DNA of 64,000 bases, from assembly GCF_900129585.1 (NCBI RefSeq), contig NZ_FQWF01000002.1, positions 124,001 through 188,000 of the forward strand. Reading direction: 5' to 3'. Positions 24,630 to 34,133 of the stretch are shown here, piece after piece. Source of the DNA: Flavobacterium micromati (lineage in GTDB: Bacteria; Bacteroidota; Bacteroidia; Flavobacteriales; Flavobacteriaceae). Each line of letters begins with the position of its first letter. The first letter of the stretch is position 1. Under the pieces are notes generated by a model that saw nothing but the letters and a program-made list of their open reading frames with translations, did not search any database and was not told where the DNA came from. The translations under genes and the position numbers were made by a program.

Positions 24630-27098
24630 TTACAACTTAGCTGTCAGTTTTATATTAAAAACACGCGTTGTCATAAAATTCGGAATTGCATACTGATTTT
24701 TTGAGTAAACATCTCTCACCCATGTGTTAGTAATTGCATTTTGATTATTAAAAAGATTGAATATTTCCAATCCAATAGCTAATTCTTTGAAATCTTTGAA
24801 TAACTTATTTTTTATTTCTCCCGATGTGTTATCAATAAAAACTTTTGAAAAACCTACATCCACTCGGCGATAATCATTCAATCTGTTTTGGTACAAGTAA
24901 GGATCAGTATAAGATGGCGATCCACCGGGCAATCCTGTATTATAAACTAAATTTAAATACAATTTTATGCTAGGAATATTTGGCATATAATCTTGAAATA
25001 AAAGCGCAAATTTCAATCGCTGATCTGTCGGTCTTGCAATAAAACCTCTGTCATTACTATTTTCCTCTGTTTTTAAATAACCAAAACTAATCCATGATTC
25101 TGTTCCTGGAACAAATTCACCATTTAACCGCAAATCTAAGCCTTGGGCGAAAGCCGTAGCATTGTTATTAGCAGCATAACGCAACCGAACGTTGTCTATT
25201 GTATACGTATTGACATCAGTCAATGATTTATAATACAGTTCTGAAACGAGTTTAAAAGGCCGACTCCACATTTTAAAACTAAAATCATTCGCCAGCACAA
25301 AATGAATAGATTGTTGCGCTTTCGTATTGGGTTGCACCATTCCCGCAGCATCTCTTAATTCTCTGTAAAATGGCGGCTGATGGTAAAATCCACCTGAAAA
25401 TCTAAAAAGCATATCCCTATCCCAATTCGGTTTTATGGCAAATTGCGCTCTTGGACTAAAAGTAGTTTGAGATCTTGAAGCTGTTGCGGCTCCCTGAACT
25501 TCCCAATTGTGCATCCTAACGCCAGCATTATACCAAACTTCACTCGATCCAATTAATGATTTTAAACTCCATTGCGCGTAACCAGAAAATCTATTGATTG
25601 TATTAAAATTCGTAGCACGTATGTTTTGAAAAGGAATAAGCGGTCCCGTGTAAGGTGAATATGGTTGGTCATTTCTGGGCAAATCAATAATGGGAGGATT
25701 TAAAGAAAACCCCGCTGAATCTATGACCTCCCACTCTATTACTCGGTCTCTAATAGATTCTCTCGTGTATTTAATTCCCCATTCAATTTGGCTTTCTTTC
25801 CAATCGTGAAAACCTTTGATTTCTGTATTTACGATTAATGCATCCAAATCGTTTCGAGCGTGATTTAGCTGCGAGCCTATTCCCCTAGTAAACGAAACCT
25901 CTCCAAAAGTTTCTGAACCAATGCTAGCATCCACTTCGCCTAATCTATACTGCGCAAAAATATCAAAATATTCTTGTTCTAAAGTGTGAAAAGCGGAACC
26001 AATAAACTTCAAAGTGAAATTATCAGATACATTAAAAGTTGTTTTTATTGCTCCAAAATAAGTATCGTATTTATCCTTTTCCTGACCTTGATAAAAAACA
26101 GTTAGCGCTAAAGGATTACTTATAGTTCCAAAATTAGTTTGCCGCGTAAGAGGCTGAAATTGGTATTTATTTTGCGAAATGTTGCCCAGAAAACTCCATT
26201 GCCACCTAGCCGAAGATTGATAGTTAATATTCGTTTGGATATCAGCAAACGAAGGTGTAAAATTAGTTTGTGTCTCTTGGCTGTTTACCAAAAGGCTGTT
26301 GTTGCGGTATCGTATTCCTGTTACTGCTGACCACTTCTTATCTTTAGAAACCGCATCGACAGCAACGCTTCCACCAAGGAAACTGGCTTCGAGGCTTGCG
26401 CCAAATTGAATTGGCTTTCTGTACGTGATATCGAGAACAGATGATAATTTATCGCCAAATTTAGCTTGGAAACCACCAGCTGAGAAATCAACGTTTTGGA
26501 CTAAATCAGTGTTTGTAAAACTCAATCCCTCTTGCTGCCCAGAGCGAATAAGAAAAGGACGATACACTTCAATTTCATTGACATAAACTAGATTTTCATC
26601 ATAATTCCCTCCACGAACGGCATATTGAGTACTCAATTCGTTATTAGAGTTTACGCCAGGCAAAGACTTTAATATGTTTTCAATTCCAGCATTAGCTCCT
26701 GGAATCTTCCGAATTATTTCGGGTTCAATCGTTGTAACACCTTGTGTTATTTTTCTGTTTTTAGCTGAAACGATAACTTCACCCATTTGCTCCTCTTGAT
26801 CGCTCATAACGGGATTGAACTCTTTTTGCTCATTTGCATTAAAAGTAAAACTCATCGTGATTTTTTTTAACGAAATGTGGGTAAAAACAACTACTACTTT
26901 CTGATTAGCGGGAATTTTCAAATCGTAAAAACCATTACTATTAGACTGTGAAATGACATTAAGACAAGAAACATTGACATTTTCAACTGGTTGTTTATTT
27001 TTGTCTAAAATAACCCCTCTAACCCTAGCAGTTTGTGCAGACAGAGTTAAAGTTGCTAAAAACAAAAAGAAAACTGATACAAATTGATGTGCGCTCAA
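24630..27098 (-). CDS. TonB-dependent outer membrane receptor with CarboxypepD-reg domain
   Basis: An 822-residue outer-membrane receptor. Signal peptide 1-21 ends LSAQ. Residues 25-110 form the CarboxypepD_reg-like domain (ARVRGVILDKNKQPVENVNV). The plug follows with GANAGIENILKSLPGVNSNNELSTQYAVRGGNYDENLVYVNEIE and then a 22-strand-type barrel ending in ...RVFNIKLTAKL. No SusD partner is adjacent, so this is not a typical polysaccharide utilisation pair. It starts 12 bases after the M23 peptidase gene and is probably co-transcribed with it. The substrate is unknown. Confidence 0.92.
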   Translation of the reverse strand: MSAHQFVSVFFLFLATLTLSAQTARVRGVILDKNKQPVENVNVSCLNVISQSNSNGFYDLKIPANQKVVVVFTHISLKKITMSFTFNANEQKEFNPVMSDQEEQMGEVIVSAKNRKITQGVTTIEPEIIRKIPGANAGIENILKSLPGVNSNNELSTQYAVRGGNYDENLVYVNEIEVYRPFLIRSGQQEGLSFTNTDLVQNVDFSAGGFQAKFGDKLSSVLDITYRKPIQFGASLEASFLGGSVAVDAVSKDKKWSAVTGIRYRNNSLLVNSQETQTNFTPSFADIQTNINYQSSARWQWSFLGNISQNKYQFQPLTRQTNFGTISNPLALTVFYQGQEKDKYDTYFGAIKTTFNVSDNFTLKFIGSAFHTLEQEYFDIFAQYRLGEVDASIGSETFGEVSFTRGIGSQLNHARNDLDALIVNTEIKGFHDWKESQIEWGIKYTRESIRDRVIEWEVIDSAGFSLNPPIIDLPRNDQPYSPYTGPLIPFQNIRATNFNTINRFSGYAQWSLKSLIGSSEVWYNAGVRMHNWEVQGAATASRSQTTFSPRAQFAIKPNWDRDMLFRFSGGFYHQPPFYRELRDAAGMVQPNTKAQQSIHFVLANDFSFKMWSRPFKLVSELYYKSLTDVNTYTIDNVRLRYAANNNATAFAQGLDLRLNGEFVPGTESWISFGYLKTEENSNDRGFIARPTDQRLKFALLFQDYMPNIPSIKLYLNLVYNTGLPGGSPSYTDPYLYQNRLNDYRRVDVGFSKVFIDNTSGEIKNKLFKDFKELAIGLEIFNLFNNQNAITNTWVRDVYSKNQYAIPNFMTTRVFNIKLTAKL

Positions 27099-27110
27099 AG
27101 GTTTTACTTT

Positions 27111-28808
27111 TTATTTTTTTTGATTTCTAAAAAATTTTGTTTCAAAGGTAGTTGAATTGCCTACATTATCAGTGACAACTACTATCAAATCATTGGCACC
27201 TTCAGCCACAATTCCATCATCAAAGTAGTGCGTTATTTTTCTAGTTTTGTTATCGTATTCCATCAAAATCCACTTCCCGTTTAAATAACCATTATATGAT
27301 TTTATTCCAGATCGCTCATCATAAATTGAAAGTTGAATCGTTTTTTGAGCGCTAATCCATTTTCCTTCTATCGGTGTAGCAATACTTATTTTAGGTGCAA
27401 TAGTGTCAGAAACTAAAGCATACTTTCCAAGAATTTTTACTTTCGTATTAAAATTGTTATCGGTTCTGTAGGTTGAATTATAAATTATTCTTTTGCCATC
27501 AATTCTGGCTATAAACATTTTTTCTTTCTGAGCTTCAGTTGAAATAGAATCTTGAATTGTTACAGTAAAATTAGTATGAGCTGGAACTGTATCATCATGC
27601 AATGTCATTGTATCATTTGCAACAGCAAAATTAAACTCAAAATCATCATAAAAAGTATTAGCTGGAAAAAATACTGACATATTCTTTAACGCAAAATTAC
27701 TGTCTTTATTCGCTTTGATAAAATAATTTGACTGTACAAGTTCTTTGCTAATAACCGTTGGTACTAAATCATATTGAATAGGAACAGAAATCACTTTTGA
27801 GTTACCAAATAAATCAGACACCTCGATCCGATAAATTGAAGCTAAATTGGGAGAAACTTGTAAAATACCGTTATTCTCAGCCGCTTTTATAATGCTCAAA
27901 TTATAAGGATTTTTCATAAATAGTTTCTGAACACGCTGCTTGGTCTGTTTATACCGAGAGTAATCTATTAATGTATTGATATACCTCATTTCATCAAATG
28001 AGTAAGTTGTGAATTCGTAACCAAAATTTGGCTGACCGTTATAAAACGACTGAACTTTATACACTCCATTATTATTAAATGAAACATCATCGGTATCAAA
28101 CGTAGAAATTCCAAAACCTATTGTTCCGTTTGCAACCACTTTTTCAGCAATATAAGTTCCATCTTTTTGAAGGGCAACATTAAGTAATACTGGACGTTTA
28201 GCACGATTTACAGTCGTATTTATATCTAAAGGGTAAACGTAAACACTAGAAATGGTGGGTTTCTTAGTGTCTTTTATAAAATTATTGTATCCAAAAAACA
28301 TTGGATTAATTACAAACTCTGACGCAGTATCTCTAAACTCAAAATGTAAATGAGGTCCTTCAGAAGCGCCAGTATTTCCAGAAAAACCAATTACCTGACC
28401 TTTAGTGACCATCATTTCATCTGGTTTGAAGAACATTTCAATTTCAAAATTTTCTTCTTTGTAATGAATTTTCTTAATGTAATTTTCTATGTCGCCATTC
28501 GTCTTTTTTAAATGACCATAAACAGAAGTGTAACCATTAGGATGGTTTATGTAAATTGTTTTTCCATTGCCAAAAGTAGAAATCTTGATTCTCGAAATGT
28601 AACCATCAGCCACGCTGTAAACATTTAAGCCTTCTTTTTGTTGCGTCTTTAAATCGAAACCAGCATGAAAATGATTGGGTCTCAACTCACCAAAGTTTCC
28701 TGATAATTGCATCGGAATATCTAAGGGCGACCTAAAATAATCCTTTGGATAATCTACTTGTGCAAAAACTGCAATATTAAAAATTAGAAAAAATAAAGAA
28801 AATTTCAT
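27111..28808 (-). CDS. M23 family metallopeptidase (LytM-type)
   Basis: A 565-residue exported protein with signal peptide 1-16 (FNIAVFAQ). The M23 domain is at about 18-160 with zinc ligands in HFHAGFDLKTQ (His and Asp), GYTSVYGHL and GPHLHFEF, all intact, so it is predicted to be an active peptidoglycan endopeptidase. The long C-terminal part (about 175-565) is beta-rich and ends with an Ig-like strand set; its role is unknown. It is the first gene of a minus-strand pair with the TonB receptor. Confidence 0.9.
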   Translation of the reverse strand: MKFSLFFLIFNIAVFAQVDYPKDYFRSPLDIPMQLSGNFGELRPNHFHAGFDLKTQQKEGLNVYSVADGYISRIKISTFGNGKTIYINHPNGYTSVYGHLKKTNGDIENYIKKIHYKEENFEIEMFFKPDEMMVTKGQVIGFSGNTGASEGPHLHFEFRDTASEFVINPMFFGYNNFIKDTKKPTISSVYVYPLDINTTVNRAKRPVLLNVALQKDGTYIAEKVVANGTIGFGISTFDTDDVSFNNNGVYKVQSFYNGQPNFGYEFTTYSFDEMRYINTLIDYSRYKQTKQRVQKLFMKNPYNLSIIKAAENNGILQVSPNLASIYRIEVSDLFGNSKVISVPIQYDLVPTVISKELVQSNYFIKANKDSNFALKNMSVFFPANTFYDDFEFNFAVANDTMTLHDDTVPAHTNFTVTIQDSISTEAQKEKMFIARIDGKRIIYNSTYRTDNNFNTKVKILGKYALVSDTIAPKISIATPIEGKWISAQKTIQLSIYDERSGIKSYNGYLNGKWILMEYDNKTRKITHYFDDGIVAEGANDLIVVVTDNVGNSTTFETKFFRNQKK

Positions 28809-28925
28809 TGTTTTACATTTTTGCTAAGATAAAAAAAGTATTCAAAAAAGTACAAAAAAAAAGAATTTACAACAATTTGATTTATAATTATTTAACTAAT
28901 TTTAGGCAAAAAAAATAATAAAATA

Positions 28926-28955
28926 TTGCAAAATTAAAAAGGAATACTAACTTTG
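28926..28955 (+). promoter_or_regulatory. Promoter of the coiled-coil/zapA operon
   Basis: TTG at 28926-28928, a 19-base spacer, and TAACTTTG at 28948-28955. Both elements match the Bacteroidota consensus. Confidence 0.75.
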
Positions 28956-28983
28956 TATGATTAAGTAATGAATACGAGATATA

Positions 28984-29274
28984 ATGAGTATAATTGCAGA
29001 AATTCTTGATACTCTTGAAATTAAAGTTCAAAACCTTTTCATAAAAATGAAAATTTTAGAGCAAAATAATCAAGATTTGAAAGATGAAATAATTAAAACT
29101 GCAACCGTCTTAAAAGCTCAATCAGAAGAGATTGAAGCTCTTAAAAAGCAATACGAAACACTCAAAATAGCCAATTCATTATTAGGCAGTGATAATAATA
29201 AAAGAGATACAAAGTTTAAAATAAATTCATTAATTCGCGAAATTGATTATTGTATAGCGCAGCTATCAGATTAA
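28984..29274 (+). CDS. Coiled-coil protein upstream of zapA
   Basis: 96 residues, predicted almost entirely coiled coil (KVQNLFIKMKILEQNNQDLKDEIIKTATVLKAQSEEIEALKKQYETLK), then a short tail with KRDTKFKINSLIREIDYCIAQL. A similar short coiled-coil protein precedes zapA throughout Flavobacteriaceae as I remember it, so a ZapB-like role in organising the division ring is plausible but inferred. The zapA start lies nine bases after its stop. Confidence 0.8.
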   Translation: MSIIAEILDTLEIKVQNLFIKMKILEQNNQDLKDEIIKTATVLKAQSEEIEALKKQYETLKIANSLLGSDNNKRDTKFKINSLIREIDYCIAQLSD

Positions 29275-29282
29275 TAAAAGAT

Positions 29283-29576
29283 ATGGACGAAAAGCTTAAA
29301 ATTAAAATATCAATTGCAGATAGGGTTTATCCTTTAACGGTAGATTTATCGCAAGAAGAAGGATTGAGAAGTGCTTCAAAAAAAATTGATAAAATGATTA
29401 AGCAATTTGAAGAAAACTACGCGGTGCGAGATAAACAGGATGTTTTAGCGATGTGCGCTTTACAATTTGCCTCGCAAACAGAGCAAAAACAAATTGATAA
29501 AACCATTGATGGAGAAGCAACCATAGAAAGAATTAAAAAAATCAATGCAATTTTAGATCAATATCTCGACAAATAA
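29283..29576 (+). CDS. zapA: Cell division protein ZapA
   Basis: 97 residues from ATG 29283 (MDEKLKIKISIADRVYPLTV). The frame is open back to a TTG at 29250, but the ATG gives the standard ZapA start. The N-terminal beta-hairpin is followed by the FtsZ-binding charged segment SQEEGLRSASKKIDKMIKQFEENYAVRDKQDVLAMCALQFA and a C-terminal dimerisation helix ending ILDQYLDK. It stabilises FtsZ filaments at midcell. As in many bacteria, a 6S-like RNA follows it. Confidence 0.9.
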   Translation: MDEKLKIKISIADRVYPLTVDLSQEEGLRSASKKIDKMIKQFEENYAVRDKQDVLAMCALQFASQTEQKQIDKTIDGEATIERIKKINAILDQYLDK

Positions 29577-29596
29577 ACGTTCTTTACAAAAACTAA

Positions 29597-29766
29597 GATA
29601 CTGCCTACATTAGTTCACATTTGGTAAACTCAACACTAACAATTTAGAATGAGCAAATCATCACTACTAAAGCATGCCACGCTTCGGCGAGGAAACTTGA
29701 ACAGTGAGTTAGCTCAAAACTTGTCTTTTCGAGTTTATTCAATCATACTGATGTAGGCTTTTTTTA
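29597..29766 (+). ncRNA. ssrS: Probable 6S RNA (6S-Flavo type)
   Basis: The roughly 210-base gap between zapA and rny holds no open frame but has a closing stem GCCTACAT (29603-29610) / ATGTAGGC (29751-29758) followed by seven T residues, enclosing a largely unpaired centre. Length near 165 bases, the closing stem plus terminator, and the position after zapA (the same neighbourhood as ssrS in E. coli) point to the flavobacterial 6S RNA family described as 6S-Flavo. It would bind RNA polymerase holoenzyme. Identification is by structure and synteny; no covariance search was run. Confidence 0.7.
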
Positions 29767-29786
29767 TATATAAATTTTAAACAAAC

Positions 29787-31352
29787 ATGGACAACATACT
29801 AACGATCGTTATTGCAGGAATAATAGGCATTGTGGCGGGTTTTGCAATCGCAAAATTGATAGAGAAAAGCAATATTTCTAACTTAATTAATAATTCAAAA
29901 AAAGAGGCAGCCTCTATTTTGAAAGATGCCAATCTGGAAGCCGAAAATATTAAAAAAGATAAAATTCTTCAAGCAAAAGAAAAATTTATCGAATTAAAAG
30001 CAGATCACGAACAAGTAATATTGTCACGAGATAAAAAAGTAGCTGAAATAGAGAAAAGGGTTCGCGATAAGGAATCTCAAATTTCTAATGAATTATCAAA
30101 AGCTAGAAAAGTAAATGATGACTTTGAATCCAAGAGTTTAGAATTCAGTACTAAAATTGAAAATTTAGACAAAAAACAATTTGAAGTTGATAAACTGCAC
30201 AAAACTCAGCTGCAACAACTAGAAGTTATTTCAGGTTTATCAGCTGAAGAAGCTAAAAACCAATTAGTGGAAGGACTAAAAGCCGAAGCAAAAAGCAAAG
30301 CAATGTCCCATATTCAAGATACTATTGAGGAAGCTAAACTTACTGCTCAGCAAGAGGCCAAAAAAATTATCATAAATACGATACAGAGAGTTGGAACAGA
30401 AGAAGCGGTCGAAAACTGTGTTTCTGTTTTTAACATTGAATCTGATGATGTTAAAGGTAGAATTATTGGTAGAGAAGGACGAAATATACGCGCATTAGAA
30501 GCGGCAACTGGAGTAGAAATTATTGTAGATGATACACCAGAGGCTATCATTTTATCTTGTTTTGATCCAGTTCGTAGAGAAATAGCACGTTTAGCATTGC
30601 ATAAATTAGTAACTGACGGTAGGATTCACCCAGCGCGTATTGAAGAAGTTGTTGCAAAAACAGCGAAACAAATCGACGATGAAATTATAGAAGTTGGTAA
30701 ACGTACCGTAATTGACTTAGGGATTCACGGCTTGCATCCTGAATTAATAAAAGTGGTAGGACGCATGAAATACCGTTCTTCTTACGGACAAAATTTATTG
30801 CAGCACTCGCGTGAAGTATCAAAACTATGCGGAATTATGGCTGCTGAACTTGGACTGAATGTAAAACTGGCCAAAAGAGCAGGTTTATTGCACGATATAG
30901 GTAAAGTACCAGATGCAGAAAGTGATTTACCACACGCTTTGTTAGGAATGCAATGGGCTGAAAAATACGGAGAAAAAGAAGAAGTTTGTAACGCTATAGG
31001 TGCGCACCACGATGAAATAGAAATGAAATCGTTATTGTCTCCAATTATTCAGGTTTGTGATGCTATATCGGGTGCGAGACCAGGTGCTAGAAGACAAGTA
31101 TTGGATTCGTACATTCAAAGATTAAAAGATCTTGAAGAAGTAGCATACGGATTTACCGGAGTAAAAAATGCGTACGCTATTCAAGCTGGTAGAGAACTTC
31201 GTGTTATCGTGGAAAGCGAAAAGGTTTCAGATGAAAACGCAGCGACATTATCATTTGAAATCTCACAAAAAATCCAAACCGAAATGACTTATCCAGGGCA
31301 GGTAAAAGTTACGGTAATTAGAGAAACAAGAGCTGTGAATATTGCAAAATAA
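29787..31352 (+). CDS. rny: Ribonuclease Y
   Basis: A 521-residue membrane-anchored endoribonuclease that initiates mRNA decay. It has an N-terminal helix at about 4-24, a long coiled coil (about 30-205), a KH domain with [22 protein letters not shown], and an HD domain with the metal motif [13 protein letters not shown] and [10 protein letters not shown]. The C terminus [16 protein letters not shown] is the family ending. It starts just after the 6S RNA terminator and ends at its own terminator. Confidence 0.95.
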   Translation: MDNILTIVIAGIIGIVAGFAIAKLIEKSNISNLINNSKKEAASILKDANLEAENIKKDKILQAKEKFIELKADHEQVILSRDKKVAEIEKRVRDKESQISNELSKARKVNDDFESKSLEFSTKIENLDKKQFEVDKLHKTQLQQLEVISGLSAEEAKNQLVEGLKAEAKSKAMSHIQDTIEEAKLTAQQEAKKIIINTIQRVGTEEAVENCVSVFNIESDDVKGRIIGREGRNIRALEAATGVEIIVDDTPEAIILSCFDPVRREIARLALHKLVTDGRIHPARIEEVVAKTAKQIDDEIIEVGKRTVIDLGIHGLHPELIKVVGRMKYRSSYGQNLLQHSREVSKLCGIMAAELGLNVKLAKRAGLLHDIGKVPDAESDLPHALLGMQWAEKYGEKEEVCNAIGAHHDEIEMKSLLSPIIQVCDAISGARPGARRQVLDSYIQRLKDLEEVAYGFTGVKNAYAIQAGRELRVIVESEKVSDENAATLSFEISQKIQTEMTYPGQVKVTVIRETRAVNIAK

Positions 31353-31383
31353 TTCTCCCAGAGTCACTAAAAAAGAAGAAAAC

Positions 31384-31427
31384 AAAAAAAGACCTAATGA
31401 ATTTTGATTCAATAGGTCTTTTTTTTG
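31384..31427 (+). terminator. Terminator of rny
   Basis: Stem AAAAAAAGACCTA / TAGGTCTTTTTTT around a 16-base loop, with the T run continuing. Confidence 0.85.
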
Positions 31428-31479
31428 CCTTTTCATTTCTGTAAAAACGCTTACTATTTATGGCTTCTTTTAAATGACT

Positions 31480-32382
31480 TTACGCGTTTTTTCTGGGGTG
31501 AAATGAATGCAACACGTTGGTCAAAAACTTTCTGTCAAGATGCACGTAGATTTCAGTTGTTGTTATCGATTCATGACCTAACATTAATTGTATAGACCGC
31601 AAGTCGGCACCGTTTTCTAATAAATGTGTTGCAAACGAATGGCGCAAAGTATGCGGACTTATAGTTTTATTTAATTTTATTTTGACAGCTAAATTTTTGA
31701 TAATAGTAAAAATCATTGCACGCGTTAGCTGTCGTCCTCGCCTATTCAAAAACAAAGTATCTTCATACCCTTTTTGAATATTTACATGAATTCTCACTGT
31801 TTCTCGATACATTTCGATGTATTTCTGGGTCACTTCGCTAATAGGAACAAAGCGTTGTTTATTTCCTTTTCCCGTGATTTTAATAAACCCTTCTTCAAAA
31901 AACAAGTCTGAGTTTTTCAAAGTTATCAATTCTGAGACCCGCAAACCGCAACCGTATAGTGTTTCAATCATAGCCCGATTGCGTTCGCCTTCACTTGAAG
32001 ATAAATCAATTGCCGCAATGAGATTGTCAATTTCTTCAACTGATAAAGTGTCTGGAAGTTTCCGACCCGTTTTAGGCGAATCTATAAGTTCCAACGGATT
32101 GTTCGACCTAAGATCTTCGAATATTAAATAACTAAAAAAACTTTTTAATCCAGATATTATTCTGGATTGCGAGCGTGTATTTACCTGTTTTGACACAGCG
32201 TAGATAAACTGCTGCACTGATTCTTCGGTAATTTTTATTGGTGATACATCAATTTTATTTTCTTTTAAAAATGAAACTAAGCGCTCTATGTCGTACGAAT
32301 AATTTTCGATCGTATTTTTAGACAAACCACGCTCAATTCTTAAATATGATTGAAAGTTTTTTATGTGTATAATCCATTCCAT
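31480..32382 (-). CDS. xerD: Site-specific tyrosine recombinase XerD
   Basis: 300 residues from the ATG at 32382 (MEWIIHIKNFQSYLRIERGLSKNT). The frame is open upstream to 32424, but that ATG lies in the terminator of the preceding gene and so is rejected. The SAM-like N-terminal domain is followed by the catalytic domain with the complete set Arg148, Lys172, His244, Arg247, His270 and Tyr279 (HTLRHSFATHLLE; YVHL). Xer recombinases resolve chromosome dimers at dif. Its length and single-copy housekeeping context argue against a mobile-element integrase. Confidence 0.92.
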   Translation of the reverse strand: MEWIIHIKNFQSYLRIERGLSKNTIENYSYDIERLVSFLKENKIDVSPIKITEESVQQFIYAVSKQVNTRSQSRIISGLKSFFSYLIFEDLRSNNPLELIDSPKTGRKLPDTLSVEEIDNLIAAIDLSSSEGERNRAMIETLYGCGLRVSELITLKNSDLFFEEGFIKITGKGNKQRFVPISEVTQKYIEMYRETVRIHVNIQKGYEDTLFLNRRGRQLTRAMIFTIIKNLAVKIKLNKTISPHTLRHSFATHLLENGADLRSIQLMLGHESITTTEIYVHLDRKFLTNVLHSFHPRKNA

Positions 32383-32410
32383 GTTGACAAAGGAACGCTT
32401 TTTAATCATA

Positions 32411-32437
32411 AAAAAACCTCCCAAGTTGGGAGGTTTT
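32411..32437 (-). terminator. Terminator of the outer membrane barrel gene
   Basis: Stem AAAACCTCCC / GGGAGGTTTT with loop AAGTT; seven T residues follow on the minus strand. It separates the barrel gene from xerD. Confidence 0.85.
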
Positions 32438-32459
32438 AATTGTACGGTATATTTTTCAA

Positions 32460-33011
32460 TTAGAATCCGTAACCAAGAGCAAATCCGAAGTTAGGTAAAA
32501 CACCACTAGCTTTTAAAGTAGAGAATGATGAATCTGAATTTTTATAATTAAAGTTGTTATACGCTAAACCTAAGTTTAGATCTAAAGAAAAACCACTTTC
32601 CCAAATCCACTGATAACCGCCTTTAGCACCAACTTTAAACGCACCAAAATTCGTTTCATTTGTAGATGAATTCATATTTCCTTGATCATCAAAGGAAAAA
32701 CTATTCTCTATTTCAACTTTTCCAGCTGAATATCCTGCCTGACCTCCCGCATAAAAACCTCGTAATGCTTCATTAAAATAATAACGGTATTGAACTTCAC
32801 CACCAAAATTTGAATATTTTGCATCTCCAATTTTAAATCCACCAATTCCAGCTCCAACAACGAAAGATGAGTTTTCTCCTAATTTATGCTCGAAGCTAAC
32901 TAAATCAGTACCACCTAATATTGAAAGCGGATTAACCTTAACAACATTTTCTTGTGCACTTACAAATCCAAAAGCCATTACTGCAATTGCTGATAAAATA
33001 ATTTTCTTCAT
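32460..33011 (-). CDS. Outer membrane beta-barrel protein
   Basis: 183 residues with signal peptide 1-19 (MKKIILSAIAVMAFGFVSAQ). The mature part alternates polar and hydrophobic residues as in an eight-stranded barrel: SSFVVGAGIGGFKIG, GGEVQYRYYFN, GFYAGGQAGYSAG, GAFKVGAKGGYQWIW, and a C-terminal strand VLPNFGFALGYGF ending in Phe as expected for BAM recognition. No enzymatic motif. It is divergent from another small barrel protein across a 480-base gap. Confidence 0.85.
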   Translation of the reverse strand: MKKIILSAIAVMAFGFVSAQENVVKVNPLSILGGTDLVSFEHKLGENSSFVVGAGIGGFKIGDAKYSNFGGEVQYRYYFNEALRGFYAGGQAGYSAGKVEIENSFSFDDQGNMNSSTNETNFGAFKVGAKGGYQWIWESGFSLDLNLGLAYNNFNYKNSDSSFSTLKASGVLPNFGFALGYGF

Positions 33012-33421
33012 TTTTATATTTTTAAATATTTAGAGCGCTAACATACATATAACCTTGTTAATATAAACTAACTTTTTACAAAAATTTTAAGAAAAAAAAT
33101 AAAAATAATAACTGGTTTTTACGACAAATGTTATCTAAAATATTAATTTACATTGTATTATAAACTTATCATATCACTAAAATTAGTGATAAAAAATTGA
33201 GACAAAATAATGTAGAATTTGAAAGAAAATATTTATGTTTAAAATTTTATTTAAAAAATTAAAAAAATAAAATAGCAGAAAACTTTAAATTAAATACCAG
33301 CTAAAGAAACGCTAATAATTCTAAAAACTCATTTCTTGAAATTGAATACCATTTTTAAAAGATATTTAAATGTAGTTGTTTTATTTTACTTTTATAAATA
33401 GAATTATTTATTACCTTGCAA
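33012..33421. promoter_or_regulatory. Divergent regulatory region between two barrel genes, with palindrome
   Basis: About 410 very AT-rich bases without an open frame. The notable element is TATCACTAA (33172-33180) and TTAGTGATA (33183-33191), a nine-base inverted repeat with only two bases between, shaped like a dimeric regulator site. The regulator is unknown. Confidence 0.4.
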
Positions 33422-33429
33422 TAATTTTG
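33422..33429 (+). promoter_or_regulatory. -7 box for the porin-family gene
   Basis: TAATTTTG, an exact TAnnTTTG match, 62 bases before the start. No clear TTTG partner was found. Confidence 0.4.
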
Positions 33430-33491
33430 AAATAAACTAGTTTAAAGTAAGAGTCCTATTTCAATTATTAATAACCATTAACAAACAAATT

Positions 33492-34055
33492 ATGAAAAAA
33501 ATAATTCTAACTGCAGTTGTTATTTTTGCAGCATCTTTAAGCTCTCAAGCACAATTAGTAAAATTTGGTATCAAAGCGGGTTTAAATTACGCTAATCAAA
33601 CAGGTAGTGATATTAACATCACAGCTGCTAATTATGACAATGAAGCTATAACCAGTTATCATGCTGGTTTAATCGCAGAAATTACACTTACTGAGGGTTT
33701 CGCTATACAGCCTGAATTGTTATATTCTACTCAAGGGGCAACTTATAAAAACGCAGCGGAAGAGTTTACAAATAAATTGGGATACCTTTCTATTCCTGTT
33801 CTTGCTAAATTCAGTCTTAACAAAAGCATTAGTTTAGATCTTGGTCCTCAAGCTTCCTTTTTATTAAGTGAAAGAAAAAATGTAAACTTTAAAGAATCTG
33901 AAACTTTTGAATTTGGAGTTGTAGGTGGATTAACTTTAAATATAACAAAAAGTATCTTTGTTCAAGGTCGCTACGTTTTAGGTTTGACCGAAGCTACTCA
34001 AGATGCAACTGTTAAAAATTCAGTTGTTCAAGTTTCAGCTGGATTTAAATTCTAA
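33492..34055 (+). CDS. Porin family outer membrane beta-barrel protein
   Basis: 187 residues with signal peptide 1-20 (VIFAASLSSQAQ). The mature part starts LVKFGIKAGLNYANQTG, the usual opening of the Bacteroidota OMP_b-brl_2/PorT-like family, continues with FAIQPELLYSTQGATYK and GYLSIPVLAKFSLNKSISLDLGPQASFLLS, and ends with strand VVQVSAGFKF. It is a small eight-stranded type barrel of unknown role. Terminator directly downstream. Confidence 0.87.
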   Translation: MKKIILTAVVIFAASLSSQAQLVKFGIKAGLNYANQTGSDINITAANYDNEAITSYHAGLIAEITLTEGFAIQPELLYSTQGATYKNAAEEFTNKLGYLSIPVLAKFSLNKSISLDLGPQASFLLSERKNVNFKESETFEFGVVGGLTLNITKSIFVQGRYVLGLTEATQDATVKNSVVQVSAGFKF

Positions 34056-34083
34056 AATTTAGAAAAAAAAAAAAAAAATCAGG

Positions 34084-34112
34084 AACCGTTCTATAATTAG
34101 AACGGTTTTTTT
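34084..34112 (+). terminator. Terminator of the porin-family gene
   Basis: Ten-base stem AACCGTTCTA / TAGAACGGTT with a four-base loop and a T run. Confidence 0.87.
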
Positions 34113-34133
34113 ATTTTTACAAAAACAGGAATT

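Noticed and set aside
31480..32382. XerD as the integrase of the tRNA-Met element
   Set aside because: It is 15 kb away in housekeeping context, and its length and motifs fit the chromosomal XerD.
32383..32424. Extended N terminus for XerD
   Set aside because: The extension lies in the terminator hairpin of the preceding gene.
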